64,000 nucleotides of DNA from Alentia gelatinosa (GCA_950022655.1 OX465583.1:15151298-15215297); one strand, 5' to 3'. Positions 35,057 to 47,616 are shown, numbered from the stretch's first letter. Notes: generated from the sequence alone by a model not told the origin. Translations and numbers: made by a program.

Positions 35057-35203
35057 GTTATGAGAAAACATAGTGACTAAGCCTGTAACATGGTTACTGA
35101 GCTCAGAAGTACGGCCCTCCACCTGCGGCTTCGGGCCGTATTTTTGTTTTGAGTCAAAAGACCTCGAACGGCCATCCCTACGGACTCTGTTTTCTCATAC
35201 TAC
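35057..35203. repeat. short inverted-repeat element
   Basis: The ends tatgagaaaaca (about 35058) and tgttttctcata (about 35189) are perfect 12-base inverted repeats. An inner hairpin tacggccc/gggccgta lies at about 35112-35142. Confidence 0.5.
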
Positions 35204-35299
35204 ACTTTTGGATCATCACCTCAAGTTCCCATAAATGTGAATTGGGTTTTAGTTTTCAAGGTGAACTGACTGTATATGTGACTTAAAACACATGACACT

Positions 35300-35888
35300 G
35301 TGCTCGAGCAATCTTACTCTAGCAATACGACACCGACACTCGGAGACACTAGAATTGTGAACAAATATATTTTAAGTCACCGCATTATTTACGATCTCCC
35401 TTATATAGCTAGATCTATCTCTCAGAAGGTAGCTAAGGAAATATATTGTACATGCATTAGACCAGTGCTTGAGTATAGCAGCTTCATCGTTGATGGGGCC
35501 AGGCTGTCAGATATTACAGCTCTGCAGAAGGCCCAGAACAGAGGCCTGAGGGTCGTACAGGGAAAAAGACTCAAGAGGCAGAGCACCCATGATCTGCACA
35601 ATAAGACAGGTGTAGAATATCTAAGGGATCGGCGAGAATTAAAACTGGAGAAACTTATGTTTAAACTATCCTCAAACAGTGAATTATTAGATAATAGGGA
35701 AAGCAGAACACGTGGGGGGGTGTAAGACGCGTTTTAAAGTTAGAAACCACAAGACCTCCAAGTACGCTAAATCACCAATGTATAGGGGGATAGAGCTGTG
35801 GAACTCCTTGGGTAGTAACACACAAGAATCGGCAGATATGGCTGCTTTCAGACGTGCGGCAAGACGTGAACGGTATATGGAGGAATGA
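35300..35888 (+). pseudogene. non-LTR retrotransposon RT, C-terminal fragment, frameshifted
   Basis: The frame 35300-35722 contains IYCTCIRPVLEYSSFIVDG, ITALQKAQNRGLRVVQG, and then YLRDRRELKLEKLMFKL. This is the stretch after the RT core of CR1/L2-like and related non-LTR elements (usually IRPVLEY...W, LEKVQRRA.R, L..RR...L..L). A run of Gs at about 35714-35720 breaks the frame. The protein continues in another frame with ELWNSLGSNTQESADMAAFRRAARR (cut here into its parts: ELWNSLGS, ADMAAFRRAA), ending at a TGA near 35888. Truncated and dead. Confidence 0.75.
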
Positions 35889-35889
35889 T

Positions 35890-36660
35890 CTCCTTTATAT
35901 AGGATATGTCAGGTAACTTATGATGGGGAGGGTTGTACATAGGTGGGAGGGTAAAAACATTTATCTATTGCTTAATCTTGTATTTATATTTAAATGAGAA
36001 TAATAACATGGTATTATTGTACAGGTGGAACCACATAGTTTCAGATGGAAGAACTGGACTTTGTTCAGAATTTGAATAAACACTTCAAAAAAGAAAAGAA
36101 AAAAGGTATAGATATGTGGAACATATTTATGTAGAATCAGTATGGCGCACCAAAGATTGCGCAAGCAAATGATGTGTACATCATGTCATATAATTAAAAC
36201 AACTGTATGATCTGATGCAAAAGCATAATCCTGCATGTACCATCTCCCAACTCATCTATAATATTTATTACTCTATCGAAGTATAAAACATAGATCGTTC
36301 ATTCACTTATTCATTCAATTATCTTAATTACTTTTCCTGTTCAGAAGAATCATCCTTTTTCCAGATTTTTTTTGTACATTCCATGACTTTATAATTATGC
36401 CATGATTCATGTGAATTGTGATATATCATTAATGATGCTAGCAGAAATCTAAATGGAAATATGGTCGGGTGACCTAAAACTAGCAAACAAAAGAATTGAA
36501 GCTAAAGTAATGGAGGAATTTTTTGTCATTGTTCTTGTAAATAGCAACATGTTTTTGTTCTTGTAATAGACGGTGTGAAGTCTCTATTAAAGTGATGGCA
36601 ACAAGAGGTTTAAATGAAAGGGAGAATTACAGTCCTCAATATGTTTACAGTTAAATACCG
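35890..36660. other. no gene recognised
   Basis: AT-rich flank of the non-LTR fragment. Confidence 0.4.
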
Positions 36661-36663
36661 TTT

Positions 36664-36860
36664 TTTAATACCAAATATACGGTATGGAACTGTGGATAAG
36701 ATTAGCAGCAGTGGGTCAATGAGGTGTTTCGGTCTCTAGTAATTGGTCATGGTCAGTTGGACATACTGAGGCAACTAGCTCTTCTGCTTATTTCCCAATG
36801 CCACAATGTTAGCTCGCAGATGATGAAGGGTCAGTTTTTTGCAACAAGCTCTTAACATTT
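36664..36860 (+). repeat. dispersed repeat family R450, partial copy
   Basis: Contains 'agtgggtcaatgaggt', 'taattggtcatggtcagttg' and 'cagatgatgaagggtcagtt', matching the copies near 37780 and 46880. Confidence 0.65.
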
Positions 36861-37579
36861 TGTCGATGTAGCCACAACCTTTCGGCAGAGTATATGAGCG
36901 TGTGGCCAACGCTCAATAATCAATCGGCGGTTCCGGACTGTAGATGTATGCTGAATAATCAGATGGAAAATGGCATTTTTAAAAGTCGGTCTGTACATCA
37001 GTATCAAATAACTGGTGTGGGTGCAGTATATGCACTGTTTCTCATGCATTCTATGGGCCCATAACAATTGAATTTTCCTAAACATTCCTTGAGAATCACT
37101 GACAAAATCAAAGTATTTTGATTCTGTCAGCCTGTGAGAAGGTCAGTCGGTCGCGCCCGTTATATTGTATAATCTATACCAAATTAAATGGTGAGCATTT
37201 CTTTGCATGTATCATTTCCATTCACTTATCCCACTTCAGTATACCAACACATCGATTGGTGGTTCCCGACTGCAGACCGATGTGAAGTAATTAGTAAATG
37301 GGAAATGGTCTGGAAACGCGGTATTTATTACGTATACGTATAAACATTGAATACAATGCAGCGTCACTGATTATTTGATAGCGCCACACAGTCGGTGGCA
37401 CCACGGACAGACTTTCAGGGGAACTAGGAAAATCGGTGCCGTTTAATTCGGCTAGTGGAAAATGCTCTTATGCCGTACTCATTTTTACGGACTGGTCGCT
37501 TCGTTTCGACCATTCTATACGGACCAATGGTAAGATAGAAGTAATTCCCGGTATATGATGAATATACAACTACATACCA

Positions 37580-38000
37580 TGGTCCTATATAATACGAGGA
37601 GCAAATAGGATGTTCATCATGGATGAATGAGCGTGAAATTATAAATGAATAACAATTAAAAGTTTTGGGTTGGATTCAGTCTTTGGATAGCTTTCTGTAA
37701 CCCGTAACCCACTTGCACCCAGTCAACGTGCTATTTCTTCATCTGCCTGAGCTTAGGATCCAAACATATCAAGCACCAGTAGGTCAATCAGGTATTTTTG
37801 GTCTTGAGTGATTGGTCATGGTCAGCTGGGTACACCTCTAAGACCTTGAGACACTGGCTCCCTGCTCTGTTCTCACTATCACAGTGAACAGCATGCAGAT
37901 AGTAAAGGGATAGTTTTCTGGAAGCACACCGAAAGTTCAATGTGAACTCTAGATGATATATTTATCACGTGCAAGCACGCTCTAACAAGTCTTGATGAGA
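37580..38000 (+). repeat. dispersed repeat family R450, long copy
   Basis: Begins with 'atacgaggagcaaatagg' and 'gagcgtgaaattataaatga', then 'ggatagctttctgtaaccc', 'gattggtcatggtcagctgg' and 'gggatagttttctggaagca'. The 46745-47110 copy has the same order. Confidence 0.75.
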
Positions 38001-38869
38001 TTGGCCATATCTAAGGAACTCTGCCTCATAGACTCCTTCCATGAATAACGTCAACCCTCATCTTGTCTTGTATGATGCGTGAATATGTGAAGGTTGCTCT
38101 ATATAAATTCACTTTTATAGGCGAGCCTGCTTAAAAACCTATAGGGAATATATCAATTTGTTAAATCACTCTCTCTTTGATATCCTGATTGATGATATTT
38201 CAAATAAAAAAACACACACGCTTGAATCGTGTTACTTGTTTATGCTCAGAGGCACTGCTATTTGTGTAAGGACGCGAGGGTGGGGGTGGGGGTGTCAATC
38301 GTCTAAACTCACTAAAAGAGTGCAGTATGTGTGTGCAGGTAGGTGTGTGTATGGGTGCTCTTGTGCACGGTGTGGGTATGTGTGTGGGTGTGTGTGTGAG
38401 AGAGAGCGGAAGAAAGTTGAACTGCTGCATAAATCTCCTCGCTGTATCACCCTGGTGTGAAAACCGACGAGATCATAATACATATACAGAGGACTAATGT
38501 AAGCAATAATAAGATAAATACTCAAACAATAGTTGTATATATTTGGCAGGGAACAATTGGCGTGGGTTACATATAACAGGTAGGTGCCAGAGGTCAGGTC
38601 CTCACTTGATCTATTGTCAATATGTGTCGTTGTCGAGGGGGTAGTTCTTAACTCAAAGCAATTTTTCTGCATTGTTTACCTTTGTCTGTTCAATATTTTA
38701 TCGCCATCCACCTATGCAATGCGATAGCCTTGCTCTATACATTTTCTCTGCAACCAGTTCAATGAAGTGATGGATCTTCAACTGAGTACATAATGCTTCG
38801 TGTCATACAGAGACGCAACTTACGGAACATATATGACTGCTATGACACATCCTAGTGGGTGATAACCAG

Positions 38870-38925
38870 CCTGGGAGCTGTTTCAAAACGTGGGTTAAGT
38901 CTATGGTTTTGAAACAGCTCCCAGG
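38870..38925. repeat. perfect 20-bp stem hairpin with 16-nt loop
   Basis: The arm cctgggagctgtttcaaaac (38870-38889) and its exact reverse complement (38906-38925) enclose 16 bases. The stem is perfect. It could be a foldback remnant or a small RNA precursor; the arm is shorter than a normal microRNA duplex. Confidence 0.85.
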
Positions 38926-38960
38926 ACTTCAGTCCGTACACTGCACGAAACTAACCACTT

Positions 38961-38962
<2 letters not shown>

Positions 38963-38992
<30 letters not shown>
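38963..38992. repeat. (TA)n microsatellite
   Basis: Uninterrupted alternating TA. Confidence 0.95.
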
Positions 38993-39639
38993 CGGACGGC
39001 GTATACAGGTATGCTTTTGCGTATACAAGGTCGTCCTATTCCCCGTGTGTAAACGCCTTATCTATTGGCGTATATACGTGTCCATGGTGCGGTCACATAC
39101 GCCATATAGACGCATGATTCTGTTTTATTTACGCCTCTATCGAATAGTTCCGATCTTTGCCACTTGGGGACACCACTGGTAGCATATTTCATTTACCATT
39201 AGTCATTAAGTCCTTGGTATATGGAAAATCCAATGTTATATCAATTTCGATTATAAAATTGTTCTAAAACCCTGTTTATTATCTTTTCATTAAATGCATA
39301 CAATAAACCAACCGGCGTATATTTGTGTACGATGAAAAATAAAAAAACTCTGCCCGGCGCAAATGTATCATGCAGAGGATGTTTTATCTCGTCCGCCAGG
39401 TGTGAAATACAGCCAAGTCGCGTCCGTATTTAAAAGGAAACAGTCTTGTATACGCCTCATACGCTGGTGCGGATTACAGGCGCATACAAATGAAAATAAG
39501 CCAATATACAACCGATATGTGCGATGCCGCGGTGCCGCATGTATGAATAAAGTCGTTAGTTTCGTGCAGTGGTAGAGATTGGTCATGGTCAGCTGAGCTC
39601 TTTTCCGAGACCCTGAGATACTGGTATCCTGCACTTTAA

Positions 39640-39839
39640 GCCGGGGACATACCAAGCGAATCAAGGCAGTTATCTCCGAAATCGCCAACACAAAATGCCA
39701 AGTACGTGAGATATTATTTCATAGTGAGATCTCCCACCGATGATTTAGCTTATCGGTGAAATATGAAATTATAGCTCACATTCACGCCATTTTATATTTG
39801 CGATTCCGGAAATGGTTTCTTGCTTGGTGTGTCCCCGAC
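39640..39839. mobile_element. 200-bp MITE of the GCCGGGGACACACCAAGCGA family
   Basis: Left end gccggggacataccaagcga; right end tgcttggtgtgtccccgac. The TIRs match those of the longer elements at 42.7-49.0 kb. It holds inner inverted motifs (gatttagcttatcggtgaaatat). A fragment of repeat family R450 precedes it (39565-39635). Confidence 0.75.
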
Positions 39840-41720
39840 ATCAGCTATGTCACAAAATTGGCAAGGGACAGTTTTTGCAGCACGCTTAAAGCCCAAAGAA
39901 CCTCTCCCTAACACAGGCTCGTGTCATTTTCTCACGTGGTAAGTCCTGGGTAGGAATATCTAAACTCAACTTTCTAAAAACAGCTCGAAATAATGGAAAA
40001 ATGATATTTATAAAAGGGAATGATTCCATCTTCTATTTGAAATAATGGAAAACAAACAACGGAATCCCAAAACAGCGTTGAGAGGATTACTTTTAATGTG
40101 TACATTAGCTGATGTTACAATCATTTCCATTAGGTTCGTTGCCTTGATATTGATGTAGGTGTGTTCATCATGCAAAGTCAGAATTTGTAAATGGGTGGCA
40201 AGGAAATGATGATCAGATATATAGAGAGAAAATATCTGATGATTTAACGAGCGATAAGTTGAATCATTTCATTCGTCTCGTCCAGTTAAAAAGAAGGCAA
40301 TCCCCATAAATTTGTAATTCTAACAACAATAGTAGCATATATCTATATTGTTTATTGGGAAAACCTGAAATGCCGGGCTACAATAAAATTTTATCTACAA
40401 ATGAGTATTCAAGTAGTTAGTTCCTCTAAATAAAGAATACATCTAACTCCCGAAATAAGCCACAGTTGACAACAATTGGATTCTTCCCCCTTTAATCTCG
40501 TTATGGCAAATATTCTCTCAGTTTAGCGAGTTTTTCCTTCAGAATCATTTGCTGGATTACCGAGTACATTGAAATATAAATATGTAATTATTAGTTTATC
40601 AATATGAATAGTTTAATGAGATGGAAGGTTGGCTGCAACACATTTATCATTTTTTCATTTTGAATTCCTTTAAGGTTGACGTTGCTACAAGGTGGTTGTA
40701 AGATTATCCCATGCTTTCACGCCACTCGAAAGGGGGATTCTATTGAATTGAGACCTATTCAGGGCATGACAATTACAACTTTACTTTAACGCTAATACAG
40801 AATCTCCCTACTCTGTATAGTGTCGTTGTTGCTTTTTTATTTCACCTGTTGTTGGATAACAGAAGCAAAACAAGCAGTACATTGAAGGTAATGAATTGTT
40901 AGAGTGCAAACTGTGTGTGCCATCTCCATGATTGAGTCTTGGTTGAATATGAGTAAGAACCATTGAAAAGCAAAGTCACTATTTGCTTATTTCTTATAGG
41001 CCTGAAGCCTTAGCACTTATTGTTTAGTAATCGCGACCCTGTCTCATAGCACTCTCACTAGCGCCAGCCTCGATCGCAAAGACCTTGTGTGAACAGAGCT
41101 TAAGGAGAACCAACGCAAGTAAATCTAACACGTGCAGATGAGGTTGAAAAGCCTCGTCCTAGAGAGTCAGTCTGTGTGTTTCTCCACAGTCTACACGACC
41201 GGGAAAATAACGAACGATGAAGTGAAGGCAGATCAAGACCGCACGAGAAACACAAACAAAGCACGGCGTGTAAACTGAAGCCGGACGCGCCATGAATTAG
41301 CGACGATTGAGCGCTGAATGGGCGACGACTGGGCGACGACCGGGCGACGACTGGGCGACCCGGTCACACCCTGACGGCTGTAATCCTTATTACACACACC
41401 CTGGATCACCCACAATGCAACTCTTTGAACCAAGCAAACATTTACAGATGAGATTTAAAGCGAGTTCTTGTGGTTCTTCTAAGTATTACATTGCCAATAG
41501 TTTGTGCAGGATTTGAAATAACACCTCTACGTTCAAAGGATATATGTGCATACATATTATTGGTTACTTCGTCATATATGCTCGATGGAGAGACCTTACC
41601 GGGTGCTGCGGCCATGTCAGACCGTTTCGAGTGATACAAAAGTACCCTTTTGTTGAATCCGTATGCTCCACATGAGGCTGACTCAATAGTGTATGTTTGA
41701 ACTGAATCATGTCACAAATT
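39840..41720. other. no gene recognised
   Basis: AT-rich sequence. A short tandem 'gggcgacgactgggcgacgaccgg' lies at about 41319-41361. No open frame with a domain. Confidence 0.4.
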
Positions 41721-41960
41721 GAACCATGACTCAACACTATGAATGGACCGGATCCGACTAATTAATATTCCCGTGGTCTATTATGAAAACAGTGTTTAGA
41801 TTTCAAGCATGATATCTAAACAAACCCCTGTGCCACCTTTGAACCATGACTCAACACTATGAATGGACCGGATCCGACTAATTAATATTCCCGTGGTCTA
41901 TTATGAAAACAGTGTTTAGATTTCAAGCATGATATCTGAACAAACCCCTGTGCCACATTT
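41721..41960 (+). repeat. 120-bp tandem duplication
   Basis: Copies 41721-41840 and 41841-41960 start gaaccatgactcaacactat and differ at only about two positions, so the duplication is recent. Confidence 0.95.
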
Positions 41961-42692
41961 GAAAACGCCGTTTACGTCCAACGCAGTATCAATGTTATCT
42001 ATTCAAGGAAAGTAGAACTTTTGGCTTATTTTATTTCACACGTGGTAAGTGAAATAATGCGTTTTAATATATCGAATCTGTGAGTAGAACCATAACCTTG
42101 CAGGATACTGATGTTCACTTAGGCAAGAATGTCGGTTGGGGTGAGGAAGAAAGCGTGAATTACTGAGGAAACATGGATTCCTCATCAGTATTGGTCAGGC
42201 AATATGGCTGAGGGTACGTAAGGAGATCTGAACAGTTGTTTCTTTTATACAGGAGGCCGAATTTTCTAAACTGGAAAAACAAAAGCGATGTTTCATACAT
42301 GCATATCTACTAAATGATACTTAAGATATACCAGAGACAACACAGGGGCATCGAAGCTGGATACACATTAATACATGGCAGACCTAACTATAATATGCTT
42401 ATCTTTTTCCAAGTTAAAACCAAGATAATTATCAACTATAAAGTTTAGACAGTTCAGACTCATTGATACAATACTCTAGTAGGTTCCAGCAATTTAATCT
42501 GTCAAAAACAGCACTCCTGAAATCACACCCACTGTTCACACTTTAGTTGTGATTGCTGTATTACCCTATGTACATGTGGCCGGACTCGGCGTGTTTGTCT
42601 GAGCAGTGGCCTAAGGGGGCATTCATTAATTATCGCCCAGGGGGGGGCACAGTTTTTCAAACACCGATCGGTCAAAAAAAAGTTGGCTTGAA

Positions 42693-43154
42693 GCCGGAGA
42701 CACACCAAGCAAGAAAGGCGGCAATATCTGGAATCACCAACACAAAATGGCGTCTATGCGAGCTATTATTTCATATTTCACCTGATTATTGCTTCCGATA
42801 TGTTTAATTGTGTTAAATGCCTGAATTTTATTTAATTCGGAGGCAAGGCTGCATATGTGCCTACGAGGTTAAGACTTGATATATATATATATATATATAC
42901 GCATGCGTGGTTCCCGCGCCAACCATTCTACATGAACTGAGACTGACGCCATTCTTCCACCACATTGTAAATGCGGTATTGTTTGTTGTGCTAAATGAAA
43001 AATAAAACTTTGTTTTATTATGCCAAACCACATATGACTTGACTTATAGAATTATGAGTGGGAGATATTATTATGAAATAATATTGCACATACATGAAGT
43101 TTTGTGTTGGCGATTCCAGAGATCGCCACCTTGACTCGCTTGGTGTGTACCCTG
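42693..43154. mobile_element. 462-bp TIR element of the ACACACCAAGCGA family
   Basis: Left gccggagacacaccaagcaa; right actcgcttggtgtgtaccctgc. It includes a (TA)n tract at about 42876-42899. No coding content. Confidence 0.65.
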
Positions 43155-43159
43155 CATCA

Positions 43160-44413
43160 GCTGGGGACACACCAAGCGAGCTGAACCCCTAGCGATTATA
43201 GAACACCAAGTCATGGAATCGCTCATCCTTTCTCGCCTACAAAGTGGGAGGGAGTTTTGGCGACTTGCTGACGATTTTGGGACGAGACGGCAAGACGACA
43301 CCAGCGATAAACTGCACTGGGCGATTACTGCAAAACTTGCCAAGTATGAGCGATGTTTGATATTTGTCATCCCTACATCGGCGAGTTACCCACTGTAAGT
43401 TTGGGTTTTGTAAGGTGATCATGTGACTTTAAAACTCAATCTGATTGGATCACTGGTTGTCTCTAGTAGGACTCGCTCACATACCGCTGACAATGGACAG
43501 AAAACTTGGTGTGTCCCGGTTTTTTGCAGTACCATAGCCATTTCATGTTGGCGATTATATGGGCGACTTTGGTATCCTCTTGGCGAGAATTCAAACATAT
43601 TTGATATTCTCGCCCATGTGATCGCTCACATGTATACTGGTGAGTTTTTAACTTGACTACACCCAAGTCGCCCTAATATCAGAGCGAGTAGAGGACACAC
43701 CAAGCAATACATTTTATCGCTCATATAATCGCCATGATTTTTTTGGCAAGTAGTATAATACCGGAGACACACCGAGCGAGAAACGTTGGCGATAATCTTA
43801 CTTGCCAACAAGCTCTTAGCGATTATATGAGCGATAAAATTTATCGCTTGGTGTGTCCTCTACTCGCTGGGATATGAGAGCGACTGGGATGTAGGCAAGT
43901 TCAACAATCGCCAGCACATTCCATGAGCGATAATATCAAACATGTTTGATATTCTCGCCAAGAGAACACAAAATTCGCCCACATTATCGCCAACACAGAA
44001 TCGTTAGGGTAGTTCTGGAAATGCAGACACACCAAGTTTTTGGTACATGTAAGCGATATATGAGCGAATACTGCCATCGACAAGTAGTCGACCAATCAGA
44101 TTGACTTTTAAAGTCACATGATCACTCACTCTATTTGCCTATACGGTAATCGCTAAATATCAAACATCGCTCAGGCTTGGCGAGCTTTGTCTTGCTCGCT
44201 CAGTGCAGTATATCGCTGTCGTTTTCTTGCTGCCTTGGATCGCTTGGTGTGTCTCAGAGTCGCCAGCGAGTGAGCAAAACCCCCTCCCACCTTGTAGGCG
44301 AGAAATGTTGAGAGATTCCATTTCTCGCTGGTCCAGAATCGCCGAGGGTTCCACTCGCTTGGTGTGTCCCCGGCATTATCGCCAACGTTTCTCGCTTGGT
44401 GTGTCTCCGGTAT
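43160..44413 (+). mobile_element. GCGA-rich TIR element interrupted by a nested copy
   Basis: A plus-oriented copy starts at 43160 (gctggggacacaccaagcga). It is broken at about 43757 and resumes at 44377 (tatcgccaacgtttctcgct), ending in ggtgtgtctccggtat at 44413. The outer halves align in order with the uninterrupted copy at 48333-48960. Non-coding. Confidence 0.75.
43757..44376 (-). mobile_element. GCGA-rich TIR element, inserted inside a second copy
   Basis: An inverted copy, from ataccggagacacaccgagc to cgcttggtgtgtccccggca, sits within the plus-oriented copy. If the TIR is read from ATACCGG/ATGCCGG, TA lies on both sides of the insertion. Contains the palindromic arm AATATCAAACA at 43932-43953. 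Confidence 0.75.
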
Positions 44414-44415
44414 TG

Positions 44416-45052
44416 ATGCCGGGGACACACCAAGTGAGCGGAGCCATCAGCGATTATGGTTCAGCAAGTAATGGAATCACTCAACATTTCTCGCCTGTAA
44501 GGTGGGAGGGGGATTTGCCGACTTGCTCACAACTTTGAGTCACACCAAGCGAGTCAGGGCAGCGAGAAAACAGCAGCGATAAACTCATCTGAGCGATTAC
44601 TGCAAAACTTGCCAAGTATGAGCGATGTTTGATATTTGGTGATTACTGTATGGGCGAGTAAAGTAGGAAGAGTGAGTGATCATGTGACTATAAAACTCAA
44701 TCTGATTGGTCCCCTACTTGTTGATGGTAGTACTCGCTCATATATCGCTGGATATGTGGCAGAATCTGGTGAGTCCACATTTTCAGCACAATCATAGCGA
44801 TTCTGTCATGGCGATTCTGTGGGCGATTCTGGCGTTCTCTTGGCGAGAATATCAAACATGTTTGATATTCTCGCTCCTGTGATTGCTGACGTGTGTGCTG
44901 GTGATTTTTGAATTTGCCTACACCCAAGTCGCCCTCATATCCCAGCGAGTAGAGGATACACCAAGCGATAGATTTTATCGCTCACATAATCGCCATGACT
45001 ATGTAGGCGAGTAAAATTATCGCCAACGTTTCTCGCTTGGTGTGTCTCCGGC
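44416..45052 (+). mobile_element. GCGA-rich TIR element, intact length about 637 bp
   Basis: Left atgccggggacacaccaagt; right tctcgcttggtgtgtctccg. At 44843-44874 it carries a perfect 32-bp palindrome with arm GCGAGAATATCAAACA. No open frame of note. Confidence 0.8.
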
Positions 45053-46744
45053 AAAATGCCAGAGACACACCAATCTAATAGACCATTCACTTGAATATTA
45101 ATGTCTGATGATTGCTGTGGACTTGAAGCTCAATATACCATAGAGGTGAGTGAGCACAATTTTATTGCACCCATATAACACCATGTCAATTGATGGATTG
45201 ATTCTCAGGATATTAAAGCTACCAAATCTTATATCACTGTCCATCCTTAATTCCTTGGGCCACAGGGATGTAAGATCACTGTGTCGCTGTGGCCAAGCCA
45301 TTCGAGTAAATCTACCTTGTTCTAGAACTCCCCAGGATGCTAACTGATTAATCAACAGAGACAAGAAGTTAACTATACTCATAGATCTAATTAACACTAA
45401 TTAAGACTCATACAACAGTGCACCAGGTTCATGTCTGAATACCACAAAACAATGGTGTTTCATTGTTTGAAGAACTGGCCTTGTATGGGATACATAAAAA
45501 ATAAGGCGTATATATGATGCCAAATAGGAACAAATTATTTACACTTGAAGAGACTTGTATAGGTGGATGAAACATATGTTAACAGAAATGTTCATGCTGT
45601 GTAAACATGCATATATAAATATATTAGGAGCAAAAAGAATGTTCATCATTGATGAACGAGCGTGAAATTATAAATGAATTAGCAACGCGTGCGCGGCCCT
45701 CACGCAGTGCGACAAACAACAAATCTCTCATTTATTGTCATTTAAATGGTTCTCCACAAGCACCTCCTTATCATATCTAAGATCAAAATACAGCTTCTGC
45801 GAGCTGAGATTCAGGGCTTTCCTGTGGATATACATATAAGAATAATGGAGGAATAATTCATTTAGATTTCTCACTTGTTTTCAAAGGAATTGGCCTGGGC
45901 CTACACCCTTGTCCATGGCACCTGCTCTGTCAAACACAGTGTTTATTTCATCCATTTGCTGAGTTCTTCTGCCACTTTCAGTGCCAAAACACTATTTCAG
46001 ATAAACAGAGGACATATTGGGCTTCATTTTAGTACTAGTAAGAAATTTCTATGACCAGAATAACTTGATCAAGCAACAATTTGAATAAAAGAAAAGTTCA
46101 TCACACAGAAATGAATAAATCAAACAATTTCGTGCCTATGCCATTGCAAATTTAGAGCATACAGAGAGGATTAATTTGATATATGATATGCCATAGTTTG
46201 ACAGATGTAAAAGGTCAGCATCTTGAAATAACTACACTGAAAAACTGAATTATCAATTCTCTGATCCATTTGAAGGCTTCAGGTTCAAGATAGATTATGC
46301 AAATTAGCTGTCCAAATTCCTATTTACAAGTTAAAGATATGTTTTGCCTTGTATGACATGATCTAGATTAGAGAGGAGTATTATTTGAGTCTTTTTTTTT
46401 GCATAATCTATGCATCCGTTTTACAGATTTCCCTATTAATATGCAAATTAACTATGATATCATCAATATAAATGAAAATAAATATCTCCATTGGATTCAG
46501 CATGTGAATATACCCCTGTATGCTAAATATCATGTCCCTGTTTATCTGTGCTGATCATTATGTGGTGCCATGCCCTTCTACTGTTTTCTATATACTTGAG
46601 TTCCTCATATTCAATCTTAATTTGACTAGATTTTCCTCCATAAGTCTTGAACTACTTGACCGATTTCAAAAATTCAAGTATCTTTGTAATCCTCTCTTTC
46701 AATGCTAATTATTCCATATATTATTCTAATTATAGATATGAAAT
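45053..46744. other. no gene recognised
   Basis: A residual TIR (atgccagagacacaccaatc) at 45056, then AT-rich sequence. A partial R450 start (taggagcaaaaagaatgttc) lies at about 45625-45690. The minus frame at 45098-45397 (LWPKELRMDSDIRFGSFNI) resembles the tail of a non-LTR reverse transcriptase but is too weak to call. Confidence 0.35.
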
Positions 46745-47110
46745 TCAATTTTTCATTCGCGTACCTAAATGAATAACGATTAGGTTTGGGTTACATTCAG
46801 TCTATGGATAGCTTTCTGGAACCCACTTGCACCCAGTCAACTGTAACTACGTGAGACGAGGATCCAAATATATCACGCACCAGTGGGTCAATGAGGTATT
46901 TTGGTATGAAGTGATTGGTCATGGTAAGCTGAGCATGCCTCTGAAACTCTGAGACACTGGCACCCTGCTCCTTTCCCATTATCACAGTGATTAGCACGCA
47001 GATAGTAGAGGGATAGTTATCTGGAAGCATGCCGAAAGTGTCTATGTGACCACTAACCTTTAGGCAATGTATTTAGTGTGTACAAGCACTCTCTAATAAA
47101 ACCCTTTTAC
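46745..47110 (+). repeat. dispersed repeat family R450, long copy
   Basis: Same order of blocks as 37580-38000: 'ggatagctttctgg', 'caccagtgggtcaatgaggt', 'gattggtcatggtaagctg', 'gagggatagttatctggaag'. Confidence 0.75.
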
Positions 47111-47196
47111 ACAAACAGAGAGAAAGAAGGGGAATCGTTAGCTCTGGTCGGATTAAAAAAGTGGCTGCCTTGACACAATAGTAATAATTGTTTGTT

Positions 47197-47616
47197 AAGG
47201 GGGGCGTCCAACAACCAGGACAAGGCTACAACGAGTGCAGACTAGAAAGTTCCAATTGGCGCCTGTTGCAGCCTTGGCGCTTATCGCAGCCTTGTCAAAA
47301 AGAGGGGGGGGGGGGGCTTTACGACACCATTGTCGGGGCGTGTCATAGACATCGCTGGTTCCCGTAAAAAAGTTGTCCATGGTACCGACACACTACAACA
47401 GTGATATTGAGGAAATCACGCCACTCCACAAGCATGTTCGATGTTGTCGTAGCCTTGTCAGAAGGCTTCCAACAAGCTTCCAATCATGCCCTTGTGTAGA
47501 CTCTTGTCGGGAACTGGGGTCCACCAACCGCGACAAAGCCTCCCATCGTTGCCAAGCGTGGACCTTGTCAGGAAGCCATTGTCCTAGCCATGTCGTGGTT
47601 GGTGGACGCCCCCTTT
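47197..47616. mobile_element. 420-bp MITE with TTA flanks (PIF/Harbinger-like)
   Basis: Left aggggggcgtccaacaacca and right tggttggtggacgccccct are inverted. TTA precedes the left end (47195-47197) and follows the right end (47615-47617), as expected of a 3-bp TTA target duplication. It is non-coding; the open frames inside are repeat artefacts. Confidence 0.65.
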
